This document shows positions 19,178-28,651 of a DNA stretch of 64,000 nucleotides, one piece after another. The notes beneath the pieces are model-generated. The model saw only the letters and a list, made by a program, of their open reading frames with translations. It was not told the origin of the DNA and ran no database searches. The stretch's first letter is position 1. Each line of letters starts with the position of its first letter. A program made the translations under genes and the position numbers. This DNA is from Mycolicibacterium septicum DSM 44393 (GTDB lineage: Bacteria; Actinomycetota; Actinomycetes; Mycobacteriales; Mycobacteriaceae): assembly GCF_000455325.1 (NCBI RefSeq), contig NZ_HG322951.1, positions 3,559,533-3,623,532 of the forward strand, written 5' to 3'.

Positions 19178-22100
19178 GTGACTGCCCAATCGGAGTCCTC
19201 AACGTCGGCCGGGTATCCCAAGCCGGCCGCACCCAACTTCCCGGAGCGGGAACTTGAGGTGCTCGACTACTGGGCTGCCGACGACACCTTCCGGGCCAGC
19301 ATCGCGCGCCGTGCTGATGCCGAGGAATACGTCTTCTACGACGGGCCGCCGTTCGCCAACGGGCTCCCGCACTACGGCCACCTGCTGACCGGTTACGTCA
19401 AGGACATCGTGCCGCGCTACCGCACCATGCGCGGTTACAAGGTGGAGCGCCGGTTCGGCTGGGACACCCACGGGCTGCCCGCCGAACTCGAGGTGCAGCG
19501 CCAGCTCGGCATCGCCGACAAGGCCCAGATCGAAGAGATGGGCATCGAGAAGTTCAACGCGGCATGTCGCGCCTCGGTGCTGAAGTACACCGACGAGTGG
19601 CGTGCCTATGTGACCCGCCAGGCCCGGTGGGTGGACTTCGACAACGACTACAAGACCCTGGATCCGACCTTCATGGAGTCGGTGATCTGGGCGTTCAAAC
19701 AGCTGTGGGACAAAGGCCTGGCCTACGAGGGCAACCGGGTGCTCCCGTACTGCTGGAACGACGAGACCCCGTTGTCCAACCACGAGCTGCGGATGGACGA
19801 CGACGTCTACCAGAGCCGCCAGGATCCGGCGGTCACCGTGGGCTTCACCGTGACCGACGGCCCGCTCAAGGGTGCGCACCTGTTGATCTGGACGACGACG
19901 CCGTGGACGTTGCCGTCCAACCAGGCCGTCGCCGTCAATCCCGACATCGACTACGTGCTGGTGCAGGGTTCCGACGGGCGGCGCTACGTCCTGGCCCAGG
20001 CTCGGCTCGCCGCGTACGCCCGTGAGCTCGGGGAGGAGCCCGAGGTTCTCGGCAGCTACACCGGGCGGGATCTGCTCGGCACGCGGTACCTGCCGCCGTT
20101 CACCTACTTCATGGACGCGCCCAACTCGTTCCAGGTGCTGGCAGCCGACTTCGTCAGCACCGAGGACGGCACCGGCATCGTGCACATGGCCCCCGCCTAC
20201 GGCGAGGACGACAAGGCCACCGCCGACACCGCCGACATCGTCGCGGTCACCCCGGTCGACTCGAAGGGCCGATTCGACGCGACGGTGCCCGATTACGCGG
20301 GCCAGCACGTCTTCGACGCCAATTCGCAGATCATCCGCGACCTCAAGAACGGCGACGGGCCCGCGGCGGCCAACGGCGCGGTGCTGTTGCGCCACGAGAC
20401 ATACGAGCACTCCTACCCGCACTGCTGGCGGTGCCGCAATCCGTTGATCTACCGCGCGGTGTCGTCGTGGTTCATCAAGGTCACCGAGTTCCGGGACCGG
20501 ATGGTGGAGCTCAACCAGCAGATCACCTGGTATCCCGAGCACGTCAAGGACGGACAGTTCGGTAAGTGGCTCTCCAATGCGCGCGACTGGTCCGTGTCGC
20601 GAAATCGGTACTGGGGCAGCCCGATTCCGGTATGGAAGTCCGATGACCCGGCCTACCCGCGGATCGACGTCTACGGCAGCCTCGACGAGCTCGAGCGCGA
20701 TTTCGGTGTGCGGCCGACCGATCTGCACCGGCCGTTCATCGACGAGCTGACGCGGCCGAACCCGGACGACCCGACCGGCAAGGCCACGATGCGCCGTATC
20801 GAGGACGTGTTCGACGTGTGGTTCGACTCCGGGTCGATGCCGTATGCGCAGGTGCATTACCCGTTCGAGAACCGGGAGTGGTTCGACGGCGTCGGCGGTG
20901 CCGACAATGAGACCGGGGCCGGCGGTGCGAGCGCCCACTTCCCGGGCGACTTCATCGTCGAGTACATCGGCCAGACCCGCGGCTGGTTCTACACCATGCA
21001 TGTGCTGGCCACCGCGCTGTTCGACAAGCCCGCCTTCAAAACCTGTGTGGCGCACGGGATCGTCCTGGGCAATGACGGCCAGAAGATGAGCAAGTCGTTG
21101 CGCAACTACCCGGATGTCAGCGAGGTGTTCGACCGGGACGGGTCCGACGCCATGCGCTGGTTCCTGATGGCCTCGCCGATCCTGCGTGGCGGCAACCTGA
21201 TCGTCACCGAGCAGGGTATCCGCGAAGGCGTCCGGCAGGTGCTGCTGCCGTTCTGGAACGCCTACAGCTTCCTGGCGTTGTACGCGCCGAAGAAGGGCAC
21301 CTGGCGGACCGATTCTGACAATGTGCTGGACCGCTACATCCTGGCCAAGTTGGCTCAGCTGCGTGACGATCTGACCATCTCGCTGGACACGTGCGACATC
21401 TCCGGGGCATGCGACGAGCTGCGGCAGTTCACCGAGGCGTTGACGAACTGGTATGTGCGCCGGTCACGTTCGCGCTTCTGGGAGGAGGATGCCGACGCCA
21501 TCGACACCCTGCACACCGTCCTCGAGGTGACGTGCCGGCTGGCTGCGCCCCTGCTGCCGTTGGCGACCGAGGTGATGTGGCGTGGCCTGACCGGTGAGCG
21601 TTCGGTGCACCTGACCGACTGGCCCGAAGCCGATGTGCTGCCCAAGGACGCCGATCTGGTGGCCGCGATGGACCAGGTGCGCGAGGTGTGTTCGGTGGGT
21701 TCCTCGCTGCGCAAGGCCAAGAAGCTGCGGGTGCGCCTGCCGTTGCCGAAATTGACTGTGGCATTGGACAACACGGTGAATCCGTCCTCGATCACGCCGT
21801 TCGTGGATCTGATCGCCGACGAACTCAATGTCAAGGATGTCGAGTTGACCGACGACATCGACGCCTATGGCAAGTTCGACCTCGCCGTCAACGCCCGCGT
21901 CGCCGGTCCCCGGATCGGCAAGGACGTTCAGGCCGCGATCAAGGCCGTCAAGGCGGGGGAGGGCGTGGTCAATCCCGACGGCACGCTGACCGCCGGGCCG
22001 GTGGTGCTGCAACCCGAGGAGTACACCGCCAAACTGGTTGCCGCCGATCCGGAGTGGACCGCGGCCCTGCCCGACGGCGCGGGCCTGGTGGTGCTCGACG

Positions 22101-22372
22101 GCACGGTCACCGAGGAACTGGAGGCCGAGGGCTGGGCCAAGGACCGCATCCGTGAACTGCAGGAACTGCGTAAGTCGACCGGTCTTGAGGTGTCCGACCG
22201 GATCGTGGTGCAGATCGCGGTCCCGGCTCAGTACGAGCCGTGGGCACGTACCCATCGAGATCTCATCGCCGGTGAAATCCTGGCCACCGGTTTCGAGTTC
22301 GTCGACGAGGCTGCGCTGGCGGACGGCACGGTGATCGGGGACGGGGTCCGGGTCGCGATCGCCAAAGCGTGA
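19178..22372 (+). CDS. ileS: Isoleucyl-tRNA synthetase
   Basis: A 1064-residue class I aminoacyl-tRNA synthetase; start GTG 19178 with AGGAGA seven bases upstream, inside the T-box sequestrator. The HIGH-type motif is HYGH (65-68) in PPFANGLPHYGHLL, and KMSKS is exact at 636-640. Between them lies the CP1 editing domain (TTTPWTLPSNQAV, and GEDDKATAD). The C-terminal anticodon-binding domain extends from about 720. It charges tRNA-Ile in the cytoplasm and hydrolyses mischarged valine. Length and motif context match eukaryote-like actinobacterial IleS, homologous to Rv1536. The T-box leader indicates induction when tRNA-Ile is uncharged. Extension of the frame upstream to 19085 overlaps the leader and is not coding. 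Confidence 0.97.
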   Translation: MTAQSESSTSAGYPKPAAPNFPERELEVLDYWAADDTFRASIARRADAEEYVFYDGPPFANGLPHYGHLLTGYVKDIVPRYRTMRGYKVERRFGWDTHGLPAELEVQRQLGIADKAQIEEMGIEKFNAACRASVLKYTDEWRAYVTRQARWVDFDNDYKTLDPTFMESVIWAFKQLWDKGLAYEGNRVLPYCWNDETPLSNHELRMDDDVYQSRQDPAVTVGFTVTDGPLKGAHLLIWTTTPWTLPSNQAVAVNPDIDYVLVQGSDGRRYVLAQARLAAYARELGEEPEVLGSYTGRDLLGTRYLPPFTYFMDAPNSFQVLAADFVSTEDGTGIVHMAPAYGEDDKATADTADIVAVTPVDSKGRFDATVPDYAGQHVFDANSQIIRDLKNGDGPAAANGAVLLRHETYEHSYPHCWRCRNPLIYRAVSSWFIKVTEFRDRMVELNQQITWYPEHVKDGQFGKWLSNARDWSVSRNRYWGSPIPVWKSDDPAYPRIDVYGSLDELERDFGVRPTDLHRPFIDELTRPNPDDPTGKATMRRIEDVFDVWFDSGSMPYAQVHYPFENREWFDGVGGADNETGAGGASAHFPGDFIVEYIGQTRGWFYTMHVLATALFDKPAFKTCVAHGIVLGNDGQKMSKSLRNYPDVSEVFDRDGSDAMRWFLMASPILRGGNLIVTEQGIREGVRQVLLPFWNAYSFLALYAPKKGTWRTDSDNVLDRYILAKLAQLRDDLTISLDTCDISGACDELRQFTEALTNWYVRRSRSRFWEEDADAIDTLHTVLEVTCRLAAPLLPLATEVMWRGLTGERSVHLTDWPEADVLPKDADLVAAMDQVREVCSVGSSLRKAKKLRVRLPLPKLTVALDNTVNPSSITPFVDLIADELNVKDVELTDDIDAYGKFDLAVNARVAGPRIGKDVQAAIKAVKAGEGVVNPDGTLTAGPVVLQPEEYTAKLVAADPEWTAALPDGAGLVVLDGTVTEELEAEGWAKDRIRELQELRKSTGLEVSDRIVVQIAVPAQYEPWARTHRDLIAGEILATGFEFVDEAALADGTVIGDGVRVAIAKA

Positions 22373-22382
22373 GGCGGCCCGA

Positions 22383-22601
22383 TCAGGCGCCGGTGACCCG
22401 GGCCGTGCGGTCCCCGAGCGAAACGGTGTCGCCGGGGCGCAGCTGCCTGCCGCGCCGGAGTTCGACCTCGCCGTTGACGCTGACCAGGCCGTCGGCGATG
22501 ACGGACTTGGCGTCGGCGCCGCTGTCGATCAGGGATGCCAGCTTGAGGAACTGTCCCAGGCGAATCGACTCGTCCCTGATCGGTACGTCATCCGGCGTCA
22601 T
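22383..22601 (-). CDS. S4-domain RNA-binding protein
   Basis: A 72-residue protein starting at ATG 22601. Almost the whole length is one S4 domain: IRLGQFLKLASLIDSGADAKSVIADGLVSVNGEVELRRGRQLRPGDTV, the small RNA-binding fold of the YbcJ/RqcP-like family. It probably binds structured RNA or ribosomes. It is convergent with ileS (10-base gap) and divergent from dinB (32 bases). Confidence 0.85.
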   Translation of the reverse strand: MTPDDVPIRDESIRLGQFLKLASLIDSGADAKSVIADGLVSVNGEVELRRGRQLRPGDTVSLGDRTARVTGA

Positions 22602-22633
22602 GCAGGTCAGGCTAGCGCCATAGCATCACAAGC

Positions 22634-24016
22634 ATGAACGGCGCCGAGGTCACGGGCGCAGGCGGACGCTGGGTTCTGCACCTCGACATGGATGCGTTCT
22701 TCGCCTCCGTCGAGCAGCTCACCCGTCCCACCCTGCGCGGCAGGCCCGTGCTCGTCGGCGGTATGGGCGGTCGCGGCGTGGTGGCCGGGGCCAGCTACGA
22801 GGCGCGCCGCTTCGGCGCGCGCTCGGCGATGCCGATGCATCAGGCCCGCCGGCTCGTCGGTGCACCCGCGGTTGTGCTGCCGCCCCGCGGTGCCGTGTAC
22901 GGCGTGGCCAGCAGGCGGGCGTTGGACACCGTCCGCAGCGTCGTACCGGTGCTCGAGCAGCTGTCCTTCGACGAGGCCTTCGGCGAGCCTGTTGAACTTA
23001 CGGGCGCCACCGCGGCCGATGTCGAGGAGTTCTGCCAGCAGTTGCGGGCCAAGGTGCGTGAGCAGACCGGGCTGGTGGCCTCCGTCGGGGCCGGATCCGG
23101 AAAGCAGATCGCCAAGATCGCCTCCGGGTTGGCCAAACCCGATGGGATCCGGGTCGTCCGCCGCGACGAGGAGGCGCGGCTGCTCGACGGCCTACCGGTG
23201 CGCAAGTTGTGGGGGATCGGACCGGTGGCCGAGGAGAAGCTGCACCGGCTCGGGATCGAGACGGTGGGTGCGTTGGCCGCGCTGTCGGATGCCGAGGCCG
23301 CCAGCGTGCTCGGCACGGCGGTCGGGGCCGCGCTGCATCGGCTGGCCCGCGGAATCGACGATCGCCCGGTGGCCGAACGGGCCGAGGCCAAGCAGATCAG
23401 CGCCGAGTCGACATTTCCCGAGGACCTCACCACGCTGCGTCAGCTTCAGGATGCGATCGGCCCGATCGGCGAACACGCGCACCGGCGCCTGGAGAAGGAC
23501 GGCCGCGGCGCCCGGACCGTGACCGTCAAGCTGAAGAAGTCCGATATGAGCACGCTGACCCGTTCTGCCACACTGGCTTACGCCACCACCGAGGCCGCCA
23601 CCCTGATCGGAACCGCCCGTCGGCTCTTGCTCGACCCGGTCGAGATCGGTCCGATTCGTCTTGTGGGCGTGGGTTTTTCAGGACTGTCCGACAGCAGGCA
23701 GGAATCGTTGTTCCCGGACCTGGAGCAGCTCGACGACATCTCCGACTCTCACCAGCACAGCGCCGAGACAGCCCAGGTAACCCAAACCGGTTGGCGCATC
23801 GGCGACGACGTGGCGCACCCCGAGCACGGCCATGGCTGGGTCCAGGGCGCCGGACACGGGGTGATGACCGTACGGTTCGAGACCCGGGCCAGCGGGCCGG
23901 GACTGGCCAGGACCTTCCCCGACGACACGCCCGGATTCCGCCGGGCCGACCCGGTTGCCAGCCTGGACTGGGGCGACTATCTCAGCGGATTGGCCGACTA
24001 CCAGAGCACGCCGTAG
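22634..24016 (+). CDS. dinB: DNA polymerase IV (Y family, DinX type)
   Basis: A 460-residue translesion polymerase from ATG 22634. The catalytic palm shows HLDMDAFFASVEQL (metal-binding Asp) and LSFDEAFGE (Asp-Glu). The fingers contain ASYEARRFGARSAMP, the HhH thumb KLWGIGPVAEEKLHRLGI, and the little finger follows to about 360. QESLF (about 356-360) is a beta-clamp-binding motif. About 100 further residues form a C-terminal extension (GDDVAHPEHGHGWVQGAG...), a region resembling the UvrD/PcrA C-terminal tudor-like fold. This matches Rv1537 (dinX) in position next to ileS. It overlaps the 3' end of the secreted protein gene at 23998 by 19 bases, convergently. Confidence 0.94.
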   Translation: MNGAEVTGAGGRWVLHLDMDAFFASVEQLTRPTLRGRPVLVGGMGGRGVVAGASYEARRFGARSAMPMHQARRLVGAPAVVLPPRGAVYGVASRRALDTVRSVVPVLEQLSFDEAFGEPVELTGATAADVEEFCQQLRAKVREQTGLVASVGAGSGKQIAKIASGLAKPDGIRVVRRDEEARLLDGLPVRKLWGIGPVAEEKLHRLGIETVGALAALSDAEAASVLGTAVGAALHRLARGIDDRPVAERAEAKQISAESTFPEDLTTLRQLQDAIGPIGEHAHRRLEKDGRGARTVTVKLKKSDMSTLTRSATLAYATTEAATLIGTARRLLLDPVEIGPIRLVGVGFSGLSDSRQESLFPDLEQLDDISDSHQHSAETAQVTQTGWRIGDDVAHPEHGHGWVQGAGHGVMTVRFETRASGPGLARTFPDDTPGFRRADPVASLDWGDYLSGLADYQSTP

Positions 24017-24456
24017 GTACTGCTCAGGATGAAGCCGTGCTCGCCGTACGTCTTGCACGTGACCGTGCCCTGATAGCCGACTCCGCAACTGGCGCCCCAG
24101 TTCTCCAGTCGGTGACCCTCGGGCAGCACGTCGACGTCGCGGGTGAACGAGGCGGTGTCGGAGTGCCGGTAGGAGGCGGGCCCGCCACTGTTGACGAAGA
24201 TCTGGTTGCTGCCCGCCGGGGCATCGATCGGCACGGCGTCACAACCCACCGGGCCGCCGTTGGGACCGATTCCGCAATGACGACCGTCCGGGGTCCGGAA
24301 GAACACGCCGTAGAAATCGGTGGGCGAACTGTAGTGCCCCTCGGCGATGGGGTAGCTGTCGATCTGGTCGGCGCCCGGCGGTGGCTCGGCCGCGGCAGTG
24401 GGTACGGGGCCCAGTGCCAACAGGCCGACCGCGGCAATTGCCATGATGTGGCGCAT
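23998..24456 (-). CDS. Secreted four-cysteine protein, copy B of a tandem pair
   Basis: A 152-residue protein with a Sec signal peptide (MRHIMAIAAVGLLALGPVPTAAA, cleavage before EPPPG). The mature part is about 130 residues with four cysteines (RHCGIG, VGCDAV, ASCGVG, VTCKTY), probably two disulfides, and ends in YGVLW. No named domain is recognised. ATG 24456 is chosen over ATG 24465 because it aligns with the start of the neighbouring paralogue; the upstream bases TTGAAT and GAGNNC also align between the two. Probably exported to the envelope or medium. Function unknown. Confidence 0.75.
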   Translation of the reverse strand: MRHIMAIAAVGLLALGPVPTAAAEPPPGADQIDSYPIAEGHYSSPTDFYGVFFRTPDGRHCGIGPNGGPVGCDAVPIDAPAGSNQIFVNSGGPASYRHSDTASFTRDVDVLPEGHRLENWGASCGVGYQGTVTCKTYGEHGFILSSTYGVLW

Positions 24457-24514
24457 AGGCTCCATTCAACCGATGGCGTCAACCCCCGCTGCCGGCGACG
24501 TGAGCGACCACCGG

Positions 24515-24982
24515 CTACCAGAGCACGCCGGACGCGGTGTCCAGCGAAAAGCCATGCCGGCCCGAGGTTTTGCAGATCACCGAGCCCTGCTCGCCGATAC
24601 CGCAGCTGGCTCCCCAGTTCTCCAGGCGGTGTCCTACGGGCAGCACATCGACATCATCGCGGGTGAAGGACGCGGTTCCGGAAAATCGGTACGAGGCGGG
24701 AGCGCCGCTCTCGACGAAGGTCTGGTTGGTTCCTGCCGGTGCGTCCCCGGGCACCGCGTCGCAGCCGACGGGTCCCCGGTTGGGCCGGATCGCGCAGAAT
24801 CGGCCGTCCGGCGTTCGGAAGAACATCCCGTAGAAATCGGTGGGTGAGCTGTAGTTGCCCTCCGCGATGGGGTAGCCGTCGATCTCCTCGACGCCGGGCG
24901 GTGAGGGCAGCGCCAGCGCGGTCGGCAGCGGGCTGAGCACCAGTAGGCCGGCGGCAGCCGCCGCCGAAATGTGGAAACGCAC
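24515..24982 (-). CDS. Secreted four-cysteine protein, copy A of a tandem pair
   Basis: A 155-residue protein from GTG 24982 with a signal peptide ending near ALALPSPPG. It is strongly similar to the next gene: both share SYPIAEG/GYPIAEG, YSSPTDFYG.FFRTPDGR, PVGCDAVP, HRLENWGASCG and a final GVLW. All four cysteines are kept. It lies 22 bases after ansA on the same strand and 58 before copy B, so it may be co-transcribed. The duplication includes part of the 5' untranslated region. Function unknown. Confidence 0.75.
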   Translation of the reverse strand: MRFHISAAAAAGLLVLSPLPTALALPSPPGVEEIDGYPIAEGNYSSPTDFYGMFFRTPDGRFCAIRPNRGPVGCDAVPGDAPAGTNQTFVESGAPASYRFSGTASFTRDDVDVLPVGHRLENWGASCGIGEQGSVICKTSGRHGFSLDTASGVLW

Positions 24983-25004
24983 GTTCTCTATTCAACACAG
25001 GGCG

Positions 25005-25977
25005 TCAACCCCAGGCTTCGACGACCTCGCCAACCGGCCGAACGCCGGCCAACGCGGCCATCAGCAGGACTCGGGCCTGCGGTGGGCGCAGCCGGGGCAA
25101 CATCATCGCGCCGGCAGCGACGAGTTGTTGTCCGGGGCCGTACTGCGCGGCGACCGGGCCGTCGGGAACCCGCGTCGATATCGCGACCACCACGCCGTCG
25201 CGGCAGTGCCTGCGGACCCCGTCGATCAGTGCGGTCCCAGCATTGCCCGAGCCGACGGCCTCGACCACGATGCCCCGCGCTCCGGCGGCGACACAGGCGT
25301 CCAGGGCTGCGGCGTCCGCCCCCGGGTAGGCGGCCACGATGTCGACCCGGGGCGCTGAGGCTGCCGCGAGCGCACCGAGAAAGACGCGCGCTTTTCGCGG
25401 TGGTGATCTCACACCCGGCGTCGGTGACGATTCCGAGCGCGGTGCCGGTGAAGGCGTCCAGATCGCGGGTATGACGCTTGCGCAGGCCCATCGGTTGCCA
25501 CACCGTGCCGGCGAAGCTGACCGCCACGCCGAGGTCTCGGGCCTGCGGGGCGGCCGCGACGGTGATCGCGTCCCGCAGGTTGCCCGGTCCGTCACTGTCG
25601 GGATCGTCCGCGCTGCGTTGCGACCCGGTGAGCACCACGGGGACCTTCCCGCCGTAGGTGAGGTCGAGCCACAGCGCGGTCTCCTCCATGGTGTCGGTTC
25701 CATGGGTGATGACGACTCCGTCGGCATCGGCCGCCGCGGCGCCGACCGCGCGTGCGATCCGGTCCCAGTCGGCGGGTGTCAGCAGTGCGCTGTCGGTCGC
25801 CATCGCGTCGACGACGTCGACCTGCGCCGCAACGGCCATCCCGGCAGTCAGGTCAGCGCCGGTGTGCGTCGGGCGCCTGATTCCGGCCCCGTCGGTGCTG
25901 GTCGAGATGGTGCCGCCGGTGGTGATGACGACGATGCGCCGGGGCGGGTGCGCGGACAGCTTTGCGGGCTCCATCAC
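25005..25977 (-). pseudogene. ansA: L-asparaginase, frameshifted
   Basis: Two overlapping frames together make one asparaginase. From ATG 25977 (or 25974) the first frame gives VVITTGGTIST (catalytic Thr), VVITHGTDTMEETA (second catalytic Thr and Asp) and VVLTGSQRS, until about base 25397. The second frame then continues with ARVFLGALAAA, GIVVEAVGSGNAG and the natural end VVEAWG at 25005. The switch falls in a run of four A on the coding strand (25393-25396); removing one A restores AKARVFL in frame. Intact family members have about 310-325 residues, as the joined product would. AnsA hydrolyses asparagine to aspartate and ammonia; position matches Rv1538c between dinX and lspA. Either a real null mutation or a homopolymer sequencing error. 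Confidence 0.88.
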
Positions 25978-26019
25978 GGTGCAGATTGTCCCGCATCGAC
26001 TGTTTGGGATGATGGGAGA

Positions 26020-26748
26020 GTGACTGATGAAACGTCAGGCCCGGCGGAGCCGGTGACCGACGCAACCGGGGACACGAAATCGTCCTCCGTAACCGCTGCT
26101 CCGCCTCGGCGGCGGCTGCGTCTGCTGCTCACCGTTGCTGCCGTGGTGCTGTTCGTCGACGTGGTGACCAAGGTGCTCGCGGTGCGCCTGCTGACACCCG
26201 GCCAACCGGTGTCGATCATCGGTGACACCGTCACCTGGACGCTGGTGCGCAACTCCGGCGCGGCGTTCTCGATGGCAACCGGCTACACCTGGGTGCTGAC
26301 CCTCATCGCCACCGGCGTGGTGATCGGCATCGTCTGGATGGGCCGCCGGCTGGTCTCTCCGTGGTGGGCTCTCGGCCTTGGCATGATCCTGGGCGGTGCG
26401 ACCGGAAACCTGATCGACCGCTTCTTCCGCGCCCCCGGACCGCTGCGCGGCCACGTGGTGGACTTCTTCTCGGTCGGCTGGTGGCCGGTGTTCAACGTGG
26501 CCGATCCGGCGGTCGTGGGCGGCGCCATCCTGTTGGTGGCGTTGTCGCTGTTCGGCTTCGACTTCGATACCGTCGGGCGCCGGCGTCTGGACGATCCCGA
26601 GCCGGAGAAGGTGAAGCCGGAACCAGCTGTGGCCGCAGACGCTCAGGTCACGGACACTGACACTGACGCCGAGGAGACCGGTGACGCCGCTCCGGTGACC
26701 CCGTCGGACGAGTCGAGCACGGTCGGTCGCCAGGCCGAGACGTCATAG
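26020..26748 (+). CDS. lspA: Lipoprotein signal peptidase II
   Basis: A 242-residue membrane protease that removes signal peptides from diacylglyceryl-prolipoproteins. Start GTG 26020 (VTDETSG) is used; the open frame extends far upstream across ansA and is not coding there. Four transmembrane helices are visible between about 28 and 190. Conserved motifs are FVDVVTKVLA, RNSGAAFS, GGATGNLIDRF (first catalytic Asp) and VVDFFSV...FNVADPAVVGG (second catalytic Asp). A hydrophilic C-terminal tail of about 55 residues, rich in Asp/Glu/Thr, is longer than in most bacteria. The stop overlaps the GTG of rluD (TAGTG), so the two are translationally coupled. Confidence 0.95.
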   Translation: MTDETSGPAEPVTDATGDTKSSSVTAAPPRRRLRLLLTVAAVVLFVDVVTKVLAVRLLTPGQPVSIIGDTVTWTLVRNSGAAFSMATGYTWVLTLIATGVVIGIVWMGRRLVSPWWALGLGMILGGATGNLIDRFFRAPGPLRGHVVDFFSVGWWPVFNVADPAVVGGAILLVALSLFGFDFDTVGRRRLDDPEPEKVKPEPAVAADAQVTDTDTDAEETGDAAPVTPSDESSTVGRQAETS

Positions 26749-27671
26749 TGACGACCCGGTCGATGCCAGTGCCCGAGGGCCTGGCGGGAATGCGAGTCGA
26801 TGCGGGGCTGGCCCGGCTGCTCGGGCTGTCGCGGACGGCCGTGGCGGCCATGGCCGAGGACGGCGGCGTCGACATCGACGGCGCCCCGGCCGCGAAGTCC
26901 GACAAACTCGTCGCCGGGTCCTGGCTGGAGGTCCGGCTGCCCGAGGCGCCCGCCCCCGTCGAGAACACCCCGGTCGACATCGAGGGCATGGACATCCTCT
27001 ATGCCGACGACGACATCGTGGCGGTGGACAAGCCGCCAGGCGTGGCCGCGCACGCCACGGTCGGCTGGCACGGTCCAACCGTGTTGGGAGGCCTGGCCGC
27101 CGCCGGATTCCGGATCAGCACCTCGGGCATCCACGAACGCCAGGGCATCGTGCACCGACTCGACGTCGGCACGTCCGGCGTCATGGTGGTGGCGCTGTCC
27201 GAGCGGGCGTACACGGTGCTCAAGCGGGCGTTCAAGCAGCGCACCGTCGACAAGCGCTATCACGCGCTGGTGCAGGGACACCCGGATCCGTCGAGTGGAA
27301 CCATCGATGCCCCGATCGGGCGGCACCGGGGTCACGACTGGAAGTTCGCGGTCGTCGAGGGTGGCCGGCACAGCGTCACCCATTACGACACCGTCGAGGC
27401 GTTCCAGGCTGCCAGCCTGCTCGACATCCAGCTGGAGACCGGCCGGACCCATCAGATCCGCGTGCACTTCGCCGCCCTGCATCACCCGTGTTGCGGCGAC
27501 ATGACCTACGGTGCGGATCCCACGTTGGCGAAAAAGCTTGGGCTGGAACGTCAGTGGCTGCATGCCCGGTCCCTGGCCTTCGCCCATCCTGCTGACGGCC
27601 GGCGCATCGAGATCACCAGCCCTTACCCGGCCGACCTGCAAGCCGCCCTCGACGTCCTGCGCCGCCACTAG
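26748..27671 (+). CDS. RluD-family 23S rRNA pseudouridine synthase
   Basis: A 307-residue protein from GTG 26748. It has an N-terminal S4-like domain (VDAGLARLLGLSRTAVAAMAEDGGV) and the RluA/RluD catalytic domain with HRLDVGTSGVMVVA (catalytic Asp), KRYHALVQG, and the RTHQIRVHFA motif. Family members isomerise uridines in 23S rRNA; RluD targets helix 69 in E. coli. Homologous to Rv1540. It overlaps lspA by one base and is followed after 2 bases by rarD, giving a three-gene unit. Confidence 0.92.
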   Translation: MTTRSMPVPEGLAGMRVDAGLARLLGLSRTAVAAMAEDGGVDIDGAPAAKSDKLVAGSWLEVRLPEAPAPVENTPVDIEGMDILYADDDIVAVDKPPGVAAHATVGWHGPTVLGGLAAAGFRISTSGIHERQGIVHRLDVGTSGVMVVALSERAYTVLKRAFKQRTVDKRYHALVQGHPDPSSGTIDAPIGRHRGHDWKFAVVEGGRHSVTHYDTVEAFQAASLLDIQLETGRTHQIRVHFAALHHPCCGDMTYGADPTLAKKLGLERQWLHARSLAFAHPADGRRIEITSPYPADLQAALDVLRRH

Positions 27672-27673
27672 CC

Positions 27674-28621
27674 GTGGGTGGTCAGGCCTCGCCGCAACGA
27701 GCCGCTGCAGGCCGCTCGGGGGTGCTGTTCGGCGCGGGTGCCTACATCTGGTGGGGACTGTGCCCCGGCTTCTTCCTGTTGTTGCTGCCCGCGGGTGCGC
27801 CGGAGGTGCTGGCCCACCGCATCGTGTGGAGCGCGCTGTTCCTGGTGCTTGTGCTGGCGGTGGCCCGGCGACTCGGTGATCTACGCCGGTTGACGCTGCG
27901 GACCTGGCTTCAACTGCTGGCGGCCTCCGTCCTCATCGCGGTCAACTGGGGGACGTACATCTACGCCGTCACCACCGGTCACGTCGTGGACGCAGCGCTG
28001 GGCTATTTCATCAACCCGCTGGTGAGCGTGCTGCTGGGCGTGCTGGTGTTCCGCGAACGGATCAACCGCTGGCAGGCGACCGCCTTGGTGCTCGCGCTCA
28101 TCGCGGTGGCGATCCTGACCGCCGAACTGGGCGCACCGCCCTACATCGCGGTCATCCTCGCGCTGTCCTTCGGGATATACGGCCTGGTCAAGAAAGTGGT
28201 GCAGGCCGACCCACGGGTGAGCGTGGCCGTGGAAACGTTGCTGGCCCTCCCGCTCGCCGCCGGCTACGTGATCACCCTGGAGGTGCTGGGCCAAGGGAAC
28301 TTCCTCAACCACGGCCCCTGGCACGCGGTGCTGCTGATGCTCGCCGGACCGGTCACCGCCGTGCCGTTGCTGCTGTTCGCCGCGGCCGCGCAGCGGCTTC
28401 CCATGGTGACGTTGGGACTGCTGTTCTATCTCAACCCGGGACTGCAGATGGCCTGGGGTGTGTTCATCGGCCACGAGCCGATGCCGCCGGGCCGATGGGT
28501 CGGTTTCGCCCTGATCTGGGTGGCGCTCGTGATCATGACGGTGAGCGCACTGCGCAGAAAGCCGGCGGATTCGCCGGCCGAGATTGTCGATCAGGTGGAA
28601 CCGGAATCGTCATCACGGTGA
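27674..28621 (+). CDS. rarD: EamA-family transporter RarD
   Basis: A 315-residue protein with about ten transmembrane helices in two EamA repeats. The signature YIWWGLCPGFFLLL near the N-terminus, HRIVWSALF, NWGTYIYAV and the second-repeat GLLFYLNPGLQ are typical RarD features. Start GTG 27674 is 2 bases after rluD. RarD proteins were linked to chloramphenicol sensitivity in other bacteria and are thought to be metabolite exporters; the substrate is uncertain. The C-terminal tail is short and polar. Confidence 0.88.
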   Translation: MGGQASPQRAAAGRSGVLFGAGAYIWWGLCPGFFLLLLPAGAPEVLAHRIVWSALFLVLVLAVARRLGDLRRLTLRTWLQLLAASVLIAVNWGTYIYAVTTGHVVDAALGYFINPLVSVLLGVLVFRERINRWQATALVLALIAVAILTAELGAPPYIAVILALSFGIYGLVKKVVQADPRVSVAVETLLALPLAAGYVITLEVLGQGNFLNHGPWHAVLLMLAGPVTAVPLLLFAAAAQRLPMVTLGLLFYLNPGLQMAWGVFIGHEPMPPGRWVGFALIWVALVIMTVSALRRKPADSPAEIVDQVEPESSSR

Positions 28622-28651
28622 CAGGCTGGAATCGACAACCAGGAGGACACC

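Noticed and set aside
25339..26019. Long upstream extension of lspA
   Set aside because: Lies over ansA antisense; the LspA family begins near 26020.
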